From DSXH01 sp020724325 (GTDB lineage: Bacteria; Bacteroidota; Ignavibacteria; Ignavibacteriales; Melioribacteraceae): DNA of 64,000 nt. Location of the stretch: assembly GCA_040756515.1 (NCBI GenBank), contig JBFLYW010000012.1:1-64000 (forward strand), given 5' to 3'. Shown in pieces: positions 18,286 through 27,968 of the stretch; position 1 is the stretch's first letter; each line of letters opens with the position of its first letter. The translations under genes and the position numbers were made by a program. The notes below the pieces were generated by a model. That model ran no database searches, was not told the origin of the DNA, and saw nothing but the letters and a program-made list of their open reading frames with translations.

Positions 18286-19518
18286 ATGAAAAACTTAAAA
18301 ATGATTTTACCGATTCTATTTTTTATGCCGCTCTTACTTTTTTCGCAGACTCACAAATCAATAAATGTTACTATAACCAATCCTGTAAGCATTCCCAGGA
18401 TTAATGAATTTGTTAGTATTAATGTAGATGAGTTACAAAGAAAATATTACAGCTTCGATTCTAATTTTTTTATCGTTTTAGAAAGTGGCGAAGAAATTCC
18501 TTTTCAAATTGAAGGTAAAGATGGCAATGCAAAGATCAGCTTTCTACTCTCTCTAAAAGAGAACGAGCAAAAAAATATTACAATTAAATATGGTGAAGGA
18601 ATTATACCTAAAAATTTTCCAAACCAAACTTATGCAGAACTAGCTCCTAAAAAAGGAAACATTTATAGAGACGGAAAATTTCGTGGAACTGAATTTGTCC
18701 CTGTTAAGTTTTACAAAGTTCCTTCTTTCCATAAAGACCATGATGCGCTGTTTAAGTATGAAGGTCCCGGCTGGGAATCGGAGTTGATTGGCTATCGGTT
18801 CTATATGGATTGGAGAAATTCAACAGATATCTTCGGGAAAAAAGTAAGTAAACTCGTTTTGAAAGAAGTTGGAATTCATGATACTGTTGCCAGCGACGAT
18901 TCCTATCATAAAATGCAAGATTGGGGAATGGATATCTTTAAAGTAGGAAGCTCCCTCGGTATTGGCTCGATTGGAATGTGGAGCAATGGAAAAGTTAATA
19001 AGGTGTCTGTAACAGACAGCATATTATTCATGCTTAATAAGAATGGTCCGCTTAAATCCGAATTTACAACCGATTATTTCGGATGGTTAGTTGATGGTAA
19101 AAAATTTAACCTTTCTTCAAGAATTTCTATAAATGCTAAAAGCAGATTAACTAAATGCGATCTTACTATAAACGATGCTGATAATATCGTAACAGGTCTT
19201 GCAAAATTTGAAGGCACTAACTTTGTTATAAGCAGCAGTAAAGGTACCTGGCAATATGTTTCTCTTTACGGAAAACAATCATTAGCCGATGATAACTTAG
19301 GAATTGCAATTATTTACAACAAGAAAAATTTGATTGAAATTACAGAAGATAATCTAAATTATATCCTAAAACTAAACCCGGAAAATTCTAGTTTAACTTA
19401 TTACTTCTGTGCAGCCTGGGTTCAAGAACCAGGCGGAATAAAAACGGAAAAAGAGTTTTTAAATTTTTTAGAAGGGCAAATTAATTCATTGAATAATCCA
19501 TTAATTATTGAACTATAA
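18286..19518 (+). CDS. DUF4861-family exported protein
   Basis: Exported protein of 410 aa with a signal peptide at 1-20 (ends LLLFSQ). The sequence fits the DUF4861 family of pectin loci: an N-terminal beta-rich part followed by GWESELIGYRFYMDWRN and a central HKMQDWGMDIFKVG segment with conserved His, Asp and Trp. No enzymatic function is established to my knowledge; its constant company of pectate lyases and GH105 suggests it works on an unsaturated oligogalacturonide, but that is inference. A 142-nt gap separates it from dctM; it ends 14 nt before uxaC. Confidence 0.72.
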   Translation: MKNLKMILPILFFMPLLLFSQTHKSINVTITNPVSIPRINEFVSINVDELQRKYYSFDSNFFIVLESGEEIPFQIEGKDGNAKISFLLSLKENEQKNITIKYGEGIIPKNFPNQTYAELAPKKGNIYRDGKFRGTEFVPVKFYKVPSFHKDHDALFKYEGPGWESELIGYRFYMDWRNSTDIFGKKVSKLVLKEVGIHDTVASDDSYHKMQDWGMDIFKVGSSLGIGSIGMWSNGKVNKVSVTDSILFMLNKNGPLKSEFTTDYFGWLVDGKKFNLSSRISINAKSRLTKCDLTINDADNIVTGLAKFEGTNFVISSSKGTWQYVSLYGKQSLADDNLGIAIIYNKKNLIEITEDNLNYILKLNPENSSLTYYFCAAWVQEPGGIKTEKEFLNFLEGQINSLNNPLIIEL

Positions 19519-19532
19519 TCTTGGGAATAGAA

Positions 19533-20945
19533 ATGTCAACTTTTGAGCTGCATCCAGACAGATTTTTTGATTCAGACCCTGTTATTCGCAAATATGCAAG
19601 AAATATTTTTGACAGCATAGTTTCATTACCGATTAACAGTCCGCACGGACATGTAGATCCATCTATTTTTGTAGATAACAAGCCATTCGAAAATCCGACG
19701 CAATTATTCATAACACCCGATCACTATCTATTCCGGATGCTCTATTCACATGGAATTCCAATGGAAGCACTCGGTATTCCATCCATAAATGGAATAAGGG
19801 TTGAAGAAGATCATCGTAAAATCTGGAAACTATTTGCAGAGAATTATTTTCTCTTTCTTGGAACGCCTTCCGGTATCTGGCTCGATTATGAATTTTCCAT
19901 TGTCTTTGGAATTAAAGAAAAATTAAATGGATCTAATGCAGAAAAGATTTATGATGAGATAGATGAAAAAATAAAATCACCGGAATTTCTGCCAAGAAGA
20001 TTATTCGAAAAATTTAGAATAGAAGTATTATCTACTACGGATGCATCAACAGATACTTTGGAAAATCATAAAAAAATAATAGAATCCGGATGGAAGGGGA
20101 GAATAATTCCTTGTTTTAGACCGGATGCTGTTACAGATCTTTCCAATCCCTTATGGAAATCCAATATTGAAATGCTTGGTAAAATTTGCGGTTATGAAAT
20201 CTCATCGTTCAAAAAATTTGTTCTGGCATTAGAAGAACGCAGAGCATTTTTTAAATCATTAGGATGTACTTCAACAGATCACGGTGTTTTCTCACCTTAT
20301 ACACATGAACTGTCAATTACTGAAGCAGAAAAAATATTTCTTAGAGCACTAAATGAAGATGCAACAAATGAAGATGCAAAATTATTTACTGCTCACATGC
20401 TAATGGAAATGGCAAGAATGAGTATAGAAGACGGGCTTGTTATGCAAATACATCCGGGCTCATTTAGAAATCATAACCCTTTAATAAAAGCGAACTATGG
20501 GGCAGATAAAGGAGCAGATATACCTATGCAAGCGGAGTTCACATTTAACCTGAAAGAATTATTAAACAAATACGGAAATAATCCAAACTTTACAGTAATT
20601 GTTTTTACTTTAGATGAAAGCACTTACTCGCGCGAACTCGCTCCTCTTGCCGGGCATTATCCGGCTTTGAAGCTTGGTCCATCATGGTGGTTTCATGATA
20701 GCGTAGAAGGGATGACGCGCTTTAGACAAATGGTTACGGAAACAGCGGGATTCTACAACACAGTAGGTTTTAATGATGATACCCGCGCTTTCGTTTCAAT
20801 ACCTGCACGTCATGACCTTGCCCGTAGAATCGATTCTAATTTTCTTGCCGGTCTAGTAGCGCGTCATATTATTTCCATTGATGACGCAAAAAAAATTGCA
20901 CAGGATTTAACTTATAACCTTGTAAAGAAAACTTATAAACTATAA
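19533..20945 (+). CDS. uxaC: Uronate isomerase UxaC
   Basis: Cytoplasmic uronate isomerase converting D-galacturonate to D-tagaturonate (and glucuronate to fructuronate). A member of the amidohydrolase superfamily; the metal-binding SPHGHVDP motif with His38 and His40 is present, as are TTDAS, HPGSFRNHN and GFNDDTRAF further on. I place the start at ATG 19533 (MSTFELHPDRFF), because the in-frame TTG at 19521 would add four residues that do not fit the family. The 470-aa length is normal. It is directly followed by uxaE. Confidence 0.94.
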   Translation: MSTFELHPDRFFDSDPVIRKYARNIFDSIVSLPINSPHGHVDPSIFVDNKPFENPTQLFITPDHYLFRMLYSHGIPMEALGIPSINGIRVEEDHRKIWKLFAENYFLFLGTPSGIWLDYEFSIVFGIKEKLNGSNAEKIYDEIDEKIKSPEFLPRRLFEKFRIEVLSTTDASTDTLENHKKIIESGWKGRIIPCFRPDAVTDLSNPLWKSNIEMLGKICGYEISSFKKFVLALEERRAFFKSLGCTSTDHGVFSPYTHELSITEAEKIFLRALNEDATNEDAKLFTAHMLMEMARMSIEDGLVMQIHPGSFRNHNPLIKANYGADKGADIPMQAEFTFNLKELLNKYGNNPNFTVIVFTLDESTYSRELAPLAGHYPALKLGPSWWFHDSVEGMTRFRQMVTETAGFYNTVGFNDDTRAFVSIPARHDLARRIDSNFLAGLVARHIISIDDAKKIAQDLTYNLVKKTYKL

Positions 20946-20957
20946 TTGAAAGAAAAA

Positions 20958-22508
20958 ATGAATTTTCATGAATTTGAAAAAAATTTACGATCAGTATTTA
21001 ATGATGATAATAAACCCGTCTTTTTCAAGATGAATAATGAATATTCAACTTTTGTTTATCCAATGTCGATTAACAAAGTTGAAAATTCTTTATACTTTAT
21101 TGGAAGAGAGGGGAATTACAAATATCTTTATGTCGTTTCTAATAATTCAGATTTATTAAATCAATTTGAAGGCGAGAACGTCAATTTGTTTTATCCCGGT
21201 TTATATTTTAAAAAATGTTTTTTAACCACATCTAACAGAAAAATAATTCAATCGATTTTCGAATTTACTAATCCATCTGTAATTGGTTTAAAAAATTCAT
21301 TTGGGTTTGGTGATCGCCTCGGTTTGGCAAATGCAGGTCATATCCGTTCCTTAAATGGAAGCAAATTTTTTCCAGTACTTGCTCAGCAATCAATCCGGGA
21401 ACTTGTTAGAACGAATAGAAAACCAGAATTGGTAATGGATGCCGCTGTTTGGGCTGTCTTTCAAGAAGGTTACAAAAACGGTTTTGGCTCAGATGCCGAC
21501 CACCTGAAAACAACTGAAAATATCGACCGTATGCTTGAAGCCGGATTTACAATGTTTACATTTGATCCGAGCGAGTATGTCAATAATAATGCAGATATTT
21601 ATAACGAAGAAGAACTCTTTAAAATTGCTTCCGGTTTACCATGGAATGCATTGAACGATTCCTTCCCTAATGCAGAGAAAAGATACGTTGGAAAGATTTT
21701 TACGATTACTAAAAACTTTTCTATTAATGTAACAGTTAATGACTTCTTAAGAGCTTATACTAAATACGGTAAAGCTATTGCTCATATAAAAAAGTTGTAT
21801 GATCACCTCGCTTCCAAATGCACTCCTAATAAATTCGAAATTGAAGTCTCTGTTGATGAAACTGAATCTGTAACTAGTCCGTTCGAACACTTCTTTTTTG
21901 TAAATGAGCTTAACAGGTTGAACATTAAATTCATAAGTCTTGCGCCCCGCTTCATTGGCGATTTTGAGAAAGGAATTGATTATAAAGGTGATTTAGAAGT
22001 TTTTAAAACCGAATACAAAAAGCACCTTGCTATTTCAAAGTATTTCGGAAATTATAAAATTAGCCTCCACTCTGGAAGCGATAAGTTCTCTGTTTACGGA
22101 GTAATCGGGTCTATTAAAAAAGCATATACACATGTTAAAACTGCCGGAACAAGTTACCTTGAGGCGCTAAAAGTTGTTGCTGCCAAAAATCCCGGTCTGT
22201 TTAGAGAAATACTCGATTTCTCAAGAACTTTATACGAAACGGAAAAAAAATCCTACCATGTTTCGGCAGAAATAAATAATATTCCTGTTACTGAACAATT
22301 AACAGATCAACAATTAATAACGCTATTTGAATTGAATGATGCGCGCCAGGTCTTACACGTAACATTTGGTCGTGTTTTTACTGATAAAGATCAATCGGGA
22401 AATTATCTTTTCAAAGATAAAATTCTTCAGTGCTTAATTGAAAATGAGATTACACATTACGATTTTCTAATAAAACATTTCAAAAAACATTTGCAGCCTT
22501 TTATGTAA
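20958..22508 (+). CDS. uxaE: Tagaturonate/fructuronate epimerase UxaE
   Basis: Homologue of the tagaturonate epimerase known from Thermotoga, which inverts C3 to turn D-tagaturonate into D-fructuronate and lets galacturonate enter the glucuronate branch. Characteristic segments are GFGDRLGLANAGHIRSL, MDAAVWAVFQEGYKNGFGSDADHLK and FKISLHSGSDKFSVYG-like KISLHSGSDKFSVYG. I prefer ATG 20958 over the in-frame TTG at 20946, giving 516 aa. It sits between uxaC and eda. The presence of UxaE explains why the window has a mannonate-type reductase but no tagaturonate reductase. Confidence 0.88.
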   Translation: MNFHEFEKNLRSVFNDDNKPVFFKMNNEYSTFVYPMSINKVENSLYFIGREGNYKYLYVVSNNSDLLNQFEGENVNLFYPGLYFKKCFLTTSNRKIIQSIFEFTNPSVIGLKNSFGFGDRLGLANAGHIRSLNGSKFFPVLAQQSIRELVRTNRKPELVMDAAVWAVFQEGYKNGFGSDADHLKTTENIDRMLEAGFTMFTFDPSEYVNNNADIYNEEELFKIASGLPWNALNDSFPNAEKRYVGKIFTITKNFSINVTVNDFLRAYTKYGKAIAHIKKLYDHLASKCTPNKFEIEVSVDETESVTSPFEHFFFVNELNRLNIKFISLAPRFIGDFEKGIDYKGDLEVFKTEYKKHLAISKYFGNYKISLHSGSDKFSVYGVIGSIKKAYTHVKTAGTSYLEALKVVAAKNPGLFREILDFSRTLYETEKKSYHVSAEINNIPVTEQLTDQQLITLFELNDARQVLHVTFGRVFTDKDQSGNYLFKDKILQCLIENEITHYDFLIKHFKKHLQPFM

Positions 22509-22509
22509 T

Positions 22510-23157
22510 ATGAACAAAGAAAAAATAGTTGAAGAAATTTTACGGCGTAGAGCCGTTGCAGTTCTTAGAATTAAAGAACCTGAAAAACTTAAAAAAGTAA
22601 TTGAAGCATTATATGCTGGAGGTCTATCAGTTGTGGAAATTACTATGACAGTTCCTAATGCAATTCAATTGATTGAAAAAATGTCCAATGAACTTAATAA
22701 AAATATAATCATCGGTGTTGGTTCTGTTCTTACTAAAAATGTTGCAGATGATGCAATTAAATCCGGTGCTAAATACGTCGTAAGCCCAATTTTCAAAAAA
22801 GAAATTATTGAAACGGCTCATAAGTATGATGTTCCGGCTATGCCGGGCTGTTTTACTCCAACGGAAATTCAAACTGCATACGAAAATGGTGCAGATATTA
22901 TAAAGGTATTTCCCGCTGATGTGCTTGGTATGGATTTCTTTAAGAGTATTCTTGCACCAATGCCGCACTTAAAATTAATGCCTACTGGCGGAGTGAATTT
23001 AGTAAATGCCGGTGAATGGCTTAAAGCTGGGGCGTGTGCTGTTGGTGTTGGTTCTGCGCTCCTTGATAAAGCAGCGATAGAAAAAGAAAATTATTCTAAG
23101 CTTACTGAAAATGCTCAGCTAATTATGGAAAATATATCAAAAGCATTTTTTAAATAA
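22510..23157 (+). CDS. eda: KDPG aldolase
   Basis: 2-keto-3-deoxy-6-phosphogluconate aldolase, splitting KDPG into pyruvate and glyceraldehyde-3-phosphate, the last step of uronate breakdown. A TIM barrel of 215 aa with catalytic Glu43 (VVEITM) and the Schiff-base Lys132 (DIIKVFPAD), plus the phosphate-binding PTGGVN loop. It starts one nucleotide after the uxaE stop, so translational coupling is likely. Confidence 0.95.
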   Translation: MNKEKIVEEILRRRAVAVLRIKEPEKLKKVIEALYAGGLSVVEITMTVPNAIQLIEKMSNELNKNIIIGVGSVLTKNVADDAIKSGAKYVVSPIFKKEIIETAHKYDVPAMPGCFTPTEIQTAYENGADIIKVFPADVLGMDFFKSILAPMPHLKLMPTGGVNLVNAGEWLKAGACAVGVGSALLDKAAIEKENYSKLTENAQLIMENISKAFFK

Positions 23158-23167
23158 GGATAATAAA

Positions 23168-24013
23168 ATGAATGTTTCGCTTGATGACTTAAAAGGAAAA
23201 GTATGCATAGTTACCGGCGGATGTGGAGTCTTTGGAAATATTTTTGCTCAAACCATGCTGAAAGCCGGTGCAAAAGTAGCTGTTATAGATTATAAGCAAG
23301 GCAGATGCGATGAATGCGCTCAATCACTTGAAAAAAAGAGCGGCGCTGACGTTATCTGTGTTGTCGCAAATGTTCTAGATAAAGATAGTTTGATGAACGC
23401 TAAAAAACAGGTGAACGATGAATTAGGTAAAATAGATATTCTTATTAATTGCGCCGGAGGCAATGCTCCATCTGCTACTACTTCTATTGAGTTTATTACT
23501 AAAGAGAATAGAGAGGATTTGTCAAAATCTTTTTTCGGATTGGACTATGAAGGTTTTAGAAGAGTATTCGATTTGAACTTCCTTGGCACTGTGTTGCCAA
23601 CTATGGTTTTTGCGGAAGATATGATTGTGAGAGGCGGCTCTATTATAAATATTTCATCAATGAATTCTTTCCGTCCTCTTACAAAAATTCCAGCGTATTC
23701 GGCTGCAAAAGCATCTATAAATAATTTAACTCAATGGCTTGCCGTCCATTTTGCAAAGGTAAATGTAAGAGTTAATGCTATTGCACCCGGGTTCTTCCTT
23801 ACAAACCAAAACCGCTTCTTATTAACTGATGAAAAAACCGGCGAATTAACAAAAAGAGGTAATAAAATTATTTCTAATACGCCTATGGGAAGATTTGGTG
23901 ATCCGGAAGAAGTTTCAGGTGCTCTCTTATATCTTGCATCGGATATCTCTAAATTTGTTACCGGAATAGTTATTCCAGTAGACGGCGGTTTCAGCGCTTA
24001 CTCGGGTGTTTAA
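23168..24013 (+). CDS. UxuB-like SDR, D-fructuronate reductase
   Basis: Short-chain dehydrogenase/reductase of 281 aa. The cofactor site TGGCGVFG is at 16-23, NCAGG at 94-98, and the catalytic set S163/S164, Tyr177 and Lys181 (YSAAK) is intact. An insertion between NCAGG and the active site (about 100-130) is shared with D-mannonate oxidoreductases of the SDR type such as the Bacillus UxuB. Context fits: it would reduce fructuronate, made by UxaC and UxaE, to D-mannonate. The assignment to fructuronate rather than another keto-acid is inference. Confidence 0.82.
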   Translation: MNVSLDDLKGKVCIVTGGCGVFGNIFAQTMLKAGAKVAVIDYKQGRCDECAQSLEKKSGADVICVVANVLDKDSLMNAKKQVNDELGKIDILINCAGGNAPSATTSIEFITKENREDLSKSFFGLDYEGFRRVFDLNFLGTVLPTMVFAEDMIVRGGSIINISSMNSFRPLTKIPAYSAAKASINNLTQWLAVHFAKVNVRVNAIAPGFFLTNQNRFLLTDEKTGELTKRGNKIISNTPMGRFGDPEEVSGALLYLASDISKFVTGIVIPVDGGFSAYSGV

Positions 24014-24071
24014 GAAATTTTTTCATGCGCACTTCATAAATTTTATGCGAAAATAAATTTGGGAGACTAAC

Positions 24072-25160
24072 ATGTCATCAGCATACGGATTGAATATCAA
24101 CAATAAAGCATCCATGGATTTTATTTCACTCGGTGCTTTGGTCCATCGTTTAGATACCGGAATAGTTCCTTTTAGAAAAGCAGCGGAATGCAAAATACAT
24201 GTAAGCGGCGGTGAGTTTAATGTTGCCGCTAACCTTGCAGATTGTTTCAAACTAAACACAGGGATTGCAACTGCAATGGTTGAATATCCGATAGGCAGCT
24301 TAATTGCAGAAAGGGTTAAAGCAATGGGCGTAAAACCATTCTACAAAAAATTCGAACACAATGGCGTCAATGGTCCTAACATGGCAGCTGTTTTTAGTGA
24401 CCGCGGTTTTGGTGTTAGAGCACCCGTTGTATTTTATAACCGTGCAAACGAAGCTGCCGCAATGTTAAAACCGGGCGATTTTAACTGGGATGAAATTTTT
24501 GACGGAGGTATTAAATGGTTTCATAGCGGAGGAATTTTTGCTTCGCTTTCCGAAACAACAGGTCAGCTGATTATTGAAGGAATGAAAGCCGCCAAAAAAG
24601 CCGGCGCAGTTACAAGTTTCGATCTTAACTTCCGCGCTAAATTATGGAACCTCTGGGGCGGAGAAAAGAAAGCCGCTGAAGTAATTGACCGGATTGTTAA
24701 ACACGTTGATGTTCTTGTTGGTAACGAAGAAGATCTGCAAAAAGGTCTCGGAATACCCGGACCAGAAGTTGCCGCTAAATCCCAATTAGACCCTTCAATA
24801 TTTTTAGGTATGATTGATAACGTTGTTAAAAAATATCCAAAGGTTAAAATTGTGGCAACAACTTTAAGGGAAGTTCATTCAACAAACCGGCATAGCTGGA
24901 GTGCAGTTGCATGGATTAATGGTAAAACTTTTTCTGCGCCAGCTGCTGAACTAGACGTTTACGATAGAGTTGGCGGAGGTGATGGTTTTGCTTCCGGCTT
25001 CTTCTATGGATTATTAACTAATGAATTACACGAAGAAGCTGTTAAACTTGGATGGGCTCACGGCGCTTTAATTACTTCTTACCCAGGTGATACTACTATG
25101 GCAACTGTTGATGATGTAAAATCATTTGCAAAAGGTAGTTCGGCAAGAATTCAAAGATAA
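24072..25160 (+). CDS. kdgK: 2-keto-3-deoxygluconate kinase (PfkB family)
   Basis: PfkB-type sugar kinase that phosphorylates 2-keto-3-deoxygluconate to KDPG, feeding the adjacent aldolase. The substrate-side GGEFNVAANLA is at 46-56 and the anion-hole/catalytic motif is GGGDGFASG at 301-309 with catalytic base Asp304. A GGGAG box precedes the ATG. Length of 362 aa is a little above the usual ~310-340 because of extra loops, as in several Bacteroidota KDG kinases. It lies 58 nt after the reductase gene. Confidence 0.9.
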   Translation: MSSAYGLNINNKASMDFISLGALVHRLDTGIVPFRKAAECKIHVSGGEFNVAANLADCFKLNTGIATAMVEYPIGSLIAERVKAMGVKPFYKKFEHNGVNGPNMAAVFSDRGFGVRAPVVFYNRANEAAAMLKPGDFNWDEIFDGGIKWFHSGGIFASLSETTGQLIIEGMKAAKKAGAVTSFDLNFRAKLWNLWGGEKKAAEVIDRIVKHVDVLVGNEEDLQKGLGIPGPEVAAKSQLDPSIFLGMIDNVVKKYPKVKIVATTLREVHSTNRHSWSAVAWINGKTFSAPAAELDVYDRVGGGDGFASGFFYGLLTNELHEEAVKLGWAHGALITSYPGDTTMATVDDVKSFAKGSSARIQR

Positions 25161-25174
25161 TTTAGAAAAGTAAA

Positions 25175-26449
25175 ATGTTGTTGTTCGCAAAAGGGCATGA
25201 AAAAATACCTCTAACGGAAAATGAAGTGAGAGAAGCAATCTATTCTTCACTTGAAAAACTTGGTATAAAAAATCGAGTACTTGCTATTCCTCCGGACTTT
25301 ACTCGGTTCCATTCACAAGCTGGAATAGTTACCCGTTTCTTATACGAGTATTACAAAGAAAATCTTACGGATATTCTGCCAGCTCTTGGCACTCATTCAA
25401 AAATGTCTGAATATGAAATCAAAACAATGTTTAGCAATATTCCGCTTGAACTATTTAGAGTTCATAATTGGCGTAGCGATCTACATACACTTGGCGAAGT
25501 TCCTTCTGAGTTTATCAATAAAGTATCGGAAGGAAAATTAAATTATTCATGGCCCGCACAGGTAAACAAATTATTAGTTGAAGGTAACAATGATCTTATT
25601 GTTTCTATTGGTCAGGTTGTTCCACACGAAGTAATTGGTATGGCTAACTATAATAAAAATATTTTTGTAGGAACTGGAGGTCGCGAAGGAATTAATAAAA
25701 GTCATTTCCTTGGCGCTGTCTATGGTATGGAAAGAATTATGGGCAGAGTCGATAATCCTGTTCGTCAGGTTCTCAATTATGCTTCAGATAATTTTGCCAG
25801 CCATCTTCCTATAATTTACATCCTGACGGTGGTTGATAAAAATGAGAAAGGCGAGCTTGTAATTAAAGGCTTGTATATCGGAGACGATTACGAATGTTTT
25901 CAACATGCTGCTGAACTCTCATTAAAAGTTAATTTTGTAATGCTTGAAAAACCTTTCCACAAAGTGGTTGTCTATCTCGATCCTCATGAATTTAAAAGTA
26001 CATGGCTTGGTAATAAAAGCGTGTATAGAACAAGAATGGCTATTGCAGACTGCGGGGAGTTAATTGTTCTTGCACCAGGGTTGAAAGAATTTGGTGAGGA
26101 TAAAGAGATTGACAGATTAATTAGAAAATATGGTTATAAAACAACTCCAGAAATTCTGCAATTTGTAAATGATTACGACGAACTTAAAAATAATTTAAGC
26201 GCGGCAGCTCACCTTATTCATGGTTCTTCCGAAAATAGATTTACAATTACTTACTGCCCGGGTTATCTATCTAAAGAGGAAATTGAAAGTGTTAACTTTA
26301 GGTTCGCTGATCTAAATACAATGATTAACAAGTATAATCCGGAAAAATTATTAGATGGTTACAATACTTTACCCGGTGGAGAAGAAATATTCTTTATCTC
26401 AAATCCTGCGCTCGGATTATGGGCACACAAAGATCGTTTTAATAACTGA
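25175..26449 (+). CDS. LarA-type nickel-pincer racemase/epimerase homologue
   Basis: Homologue of lactate racemase LarA (DUF2088), enzymes that use a covalently bound nickel-pincer nucleotide for hydride transfer at a 2-hydroxyacid carbon. The nickel ligand and catalytic pattern is exact: His151, Lys161 and His177 have the same 10- and 16-residue spacing as His174, Lys184 and His200 of the Lactobacillus enzyme, and GTH (72-74) carries the second catalytic His. PPDFTRF (39-45) matches the DxTRP motif. It sits 14 nt after kdgK in the uronate operon, so a C2 epimerisation of an aldonate (for example altronate/mannonate or gluconate) is more likely than lactate racemisation. No larB, larC or larE cofactor genes are in the window. 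Confidence 0.85.
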   Translation: MLLFAKGHEKIPLTENEVREAIYSSLEKLGIKNRVLAIPPDFTRFHSQAGIVTRFLYEYYKENLTDILPALGTHSKMSEYEIKTMFSNIPLELFRVHNWRSDLHTLGEVPSEFINKVSEGKLNYSWPAQVNKLLVEGNNDLIVSIGQVVPHEVIGMANYNKNIFVGTGGREGINKSHFLGAVYGMERIMGRVDNPVRQVLNYASDNFASHLPIIYILTVVDKNEKGELVIKGLYIGDDYECFQHAAELSLKVNFVMLEKPFHKVVVYLDPHEFKSTWLGNKSVYRTRMAIADCGELIVLAPGLKEFGEDKEIDRLIRKYGYKTTPEILQFVNDYDELKNNLSAAAHLIHGSSENRFTITYCPGYLSKEEIESVNFRFADLNTMINKYNPEKLLDGYNTLPGGEEIFFISNPALGLWAHKDRFNN

Positions 26450-26469
26450 ATTAATTAAGGAGTAACTTC

Positions 26470-27939
26470 ATGCAAAAAACCGAATTAAAAGAACAAGCTG
26501 ATATCGGTTTAGTTGGATTAGCTGTTATGGGTGAAAACCTTGTGTTAAACATGGAAAGTCATGGTTTTTTGGTATCGGTTTATAATCGAACTGTAGATAA
26601 AGTGAATGCATTTGTAAATGGAAGGGGAAGAGGCAAAAAAATTATTGGCACTTCGTCAATTGAAGAATTAGTTGCTTCATTGAAAAAACCTCGTAAAATA
26701 ATGTTGATGGTTAAAGCCGGTAAACCGGTTGATGACTTTATTGAATTATTGCTTCCCTTTCTGGAAAAAGGAGATATTATTATTGATGGAGGAAACTCAC
26801 ACTTCCCGGATTCAATAAGAAGAACTAAATATGTAGAAGGTAAAGGGCTTCTGTTTATTGGTACAGGAGTATCAGGCGGCGAAGAAGGTGCTCTTAAAGG
26901 TCCTTCTATTATGCCCGGTGGTTCTCTTGCTGCCTGGCAATTTGTAAAACCAATTTTTCAAGCAATTGCTGCTAAAGTTGAAGATGGAACTCCATGCTGC
27001 GATTGGGTTGGTGAAAATGGTGCCGGTCATTTTGTTAAAATGGTTCACAATGGAATTGAATATGGCGATATGCAATTAATATGTGAAGCTTATCAAATTA
27101 TGAAAGACCTTTTAGGAATGAACTATGATGAGATGTATGCAGTATTCAAAGAATGGAATGAGGGCGAACTGGATAGTTACTTAATTGAAATTACACGCGA
27201 TATTCTTGCCTATAAAGATGAAGATGGTCTGCCTCTTGTTGAAAAAATTCTTGATACTGCCGGACAGAAAGGAACAGGTAAATGGACCGTACTTGCATCA
27301 TTGGATGTTGGCGCACCGTTAACATTAATTGGCGAAGCTGTTTATGGCAGAACTCTTTCTTCAATTAAAGATGAAAGAGTTGAGGCATCAAAAGTATTAA
27401 GCGGTCCTAAACCGAATTTTGATGGCGATAAAAAACAATTTATTGATGACTTGCGTAAAGCTCTTTATGCATCCAAAATTGTTTCTTATGCCCAGGGGTA
27501 CGTTCTTATGCGGTACGCTGCAAAAGAATATGGATGGAATTTGAATAACGGCGGAATTGCGTTGATGTGGCGCGGCGGCTGCATAATTCGTTCTGTATTT
27601 CTCGGCAAGATTAAAGAAGCTTTCGTTAATAATCCTGAATTATCTAATCTTCTTCTCGATCCATTCTTTAAAGAAAAGATTGAATCTTCACAAGGTCCCT
27701 GGCGCAGAGTTGTAGCAGAAGCTGTTACTAATGGAATCTGGATTCCAGCTTTTTCAACTGCACTAAACTATTTCGATGGATTCAGAAACGGAAGACTTCC
27801 TGCAAATCTTCTTCAGGCGCAAAGAGATTACTTCGGTGCTCATACGTATGAAAGAGTTGATAAACCACGCGGTCAGTTTTTCCATACCAACTGGACCGGG
27901 CGAGGCGGAACTACTGCATCAACAACTTATATTGTGTAA
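26470..27939 (+). CDS. gnd: 6-phosphogluconate dehydrogenase, decarboxylating
   Basis: Oxidatively decarboxylates 6-phosphogluconate to ribulose-5-phosphate with NAD(P)H formation. The Rossmann motif GLAVMGENLVLNM lies near residue 15, the substrate motif GVSGGEEGALKGPSIMPGG at ~139-157, catalytic HNGIEYGDMQLI region at ~193-204, and the family C-terminus FHTNWTGRGG. Length of 489 aa is standard. An AAGGAG box precedes the start. Its place between the LarA homologue and transketolase inside a pectin operon is unusual; it may supply reductant or couple uronate flow to pentose phosphates. Confidence 0.95.
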   Translation: MQKTELKEQADIGLVGLAVMGENLVLNMESHGFLVSVYNRTVDKVNAFVNGRGRGKKIIGTSSIEELVASLKKPRKIMLMVKAGKPVDDFIELLLPFLEKGDIIIDGGNSHFPDSIRRTKYVEGKGLLFIGTGVSGGEEGALKGPSIMPGGSLAAWQFVKPIFQAIAAKVEDGTPCCDWVGENGAGHFVKMVHNGIEYGDMQLICEAYQIMKDLLGMNYDEMYAVFKEWNEGELDSYLIEITRDILAYKDEDGLPLVEKILDTAGQKGTGKWTVLASLDVGAPLTLIGEAVYGRTLSSIKDERVEASKVLSGPKPNFDGDKKQFIDDLRKALYASKIVSYAQGYVLMRYAAKEYGWNLNNGGIALMWRGGCIIRSVFLGKIKEAFVNNPELSNLLLDPFFKEKIESSQGPWRRVVAEAVTNGIWIPAFSTALNYFDGFRNGRLPANLLQAQRDYFGAHTYERVDKPRGQFFHTNWTGRGGTTASTTYIV

Positions 27940-27968
27940 TTTTGCTGCAACAAATTGATGGAATTATA

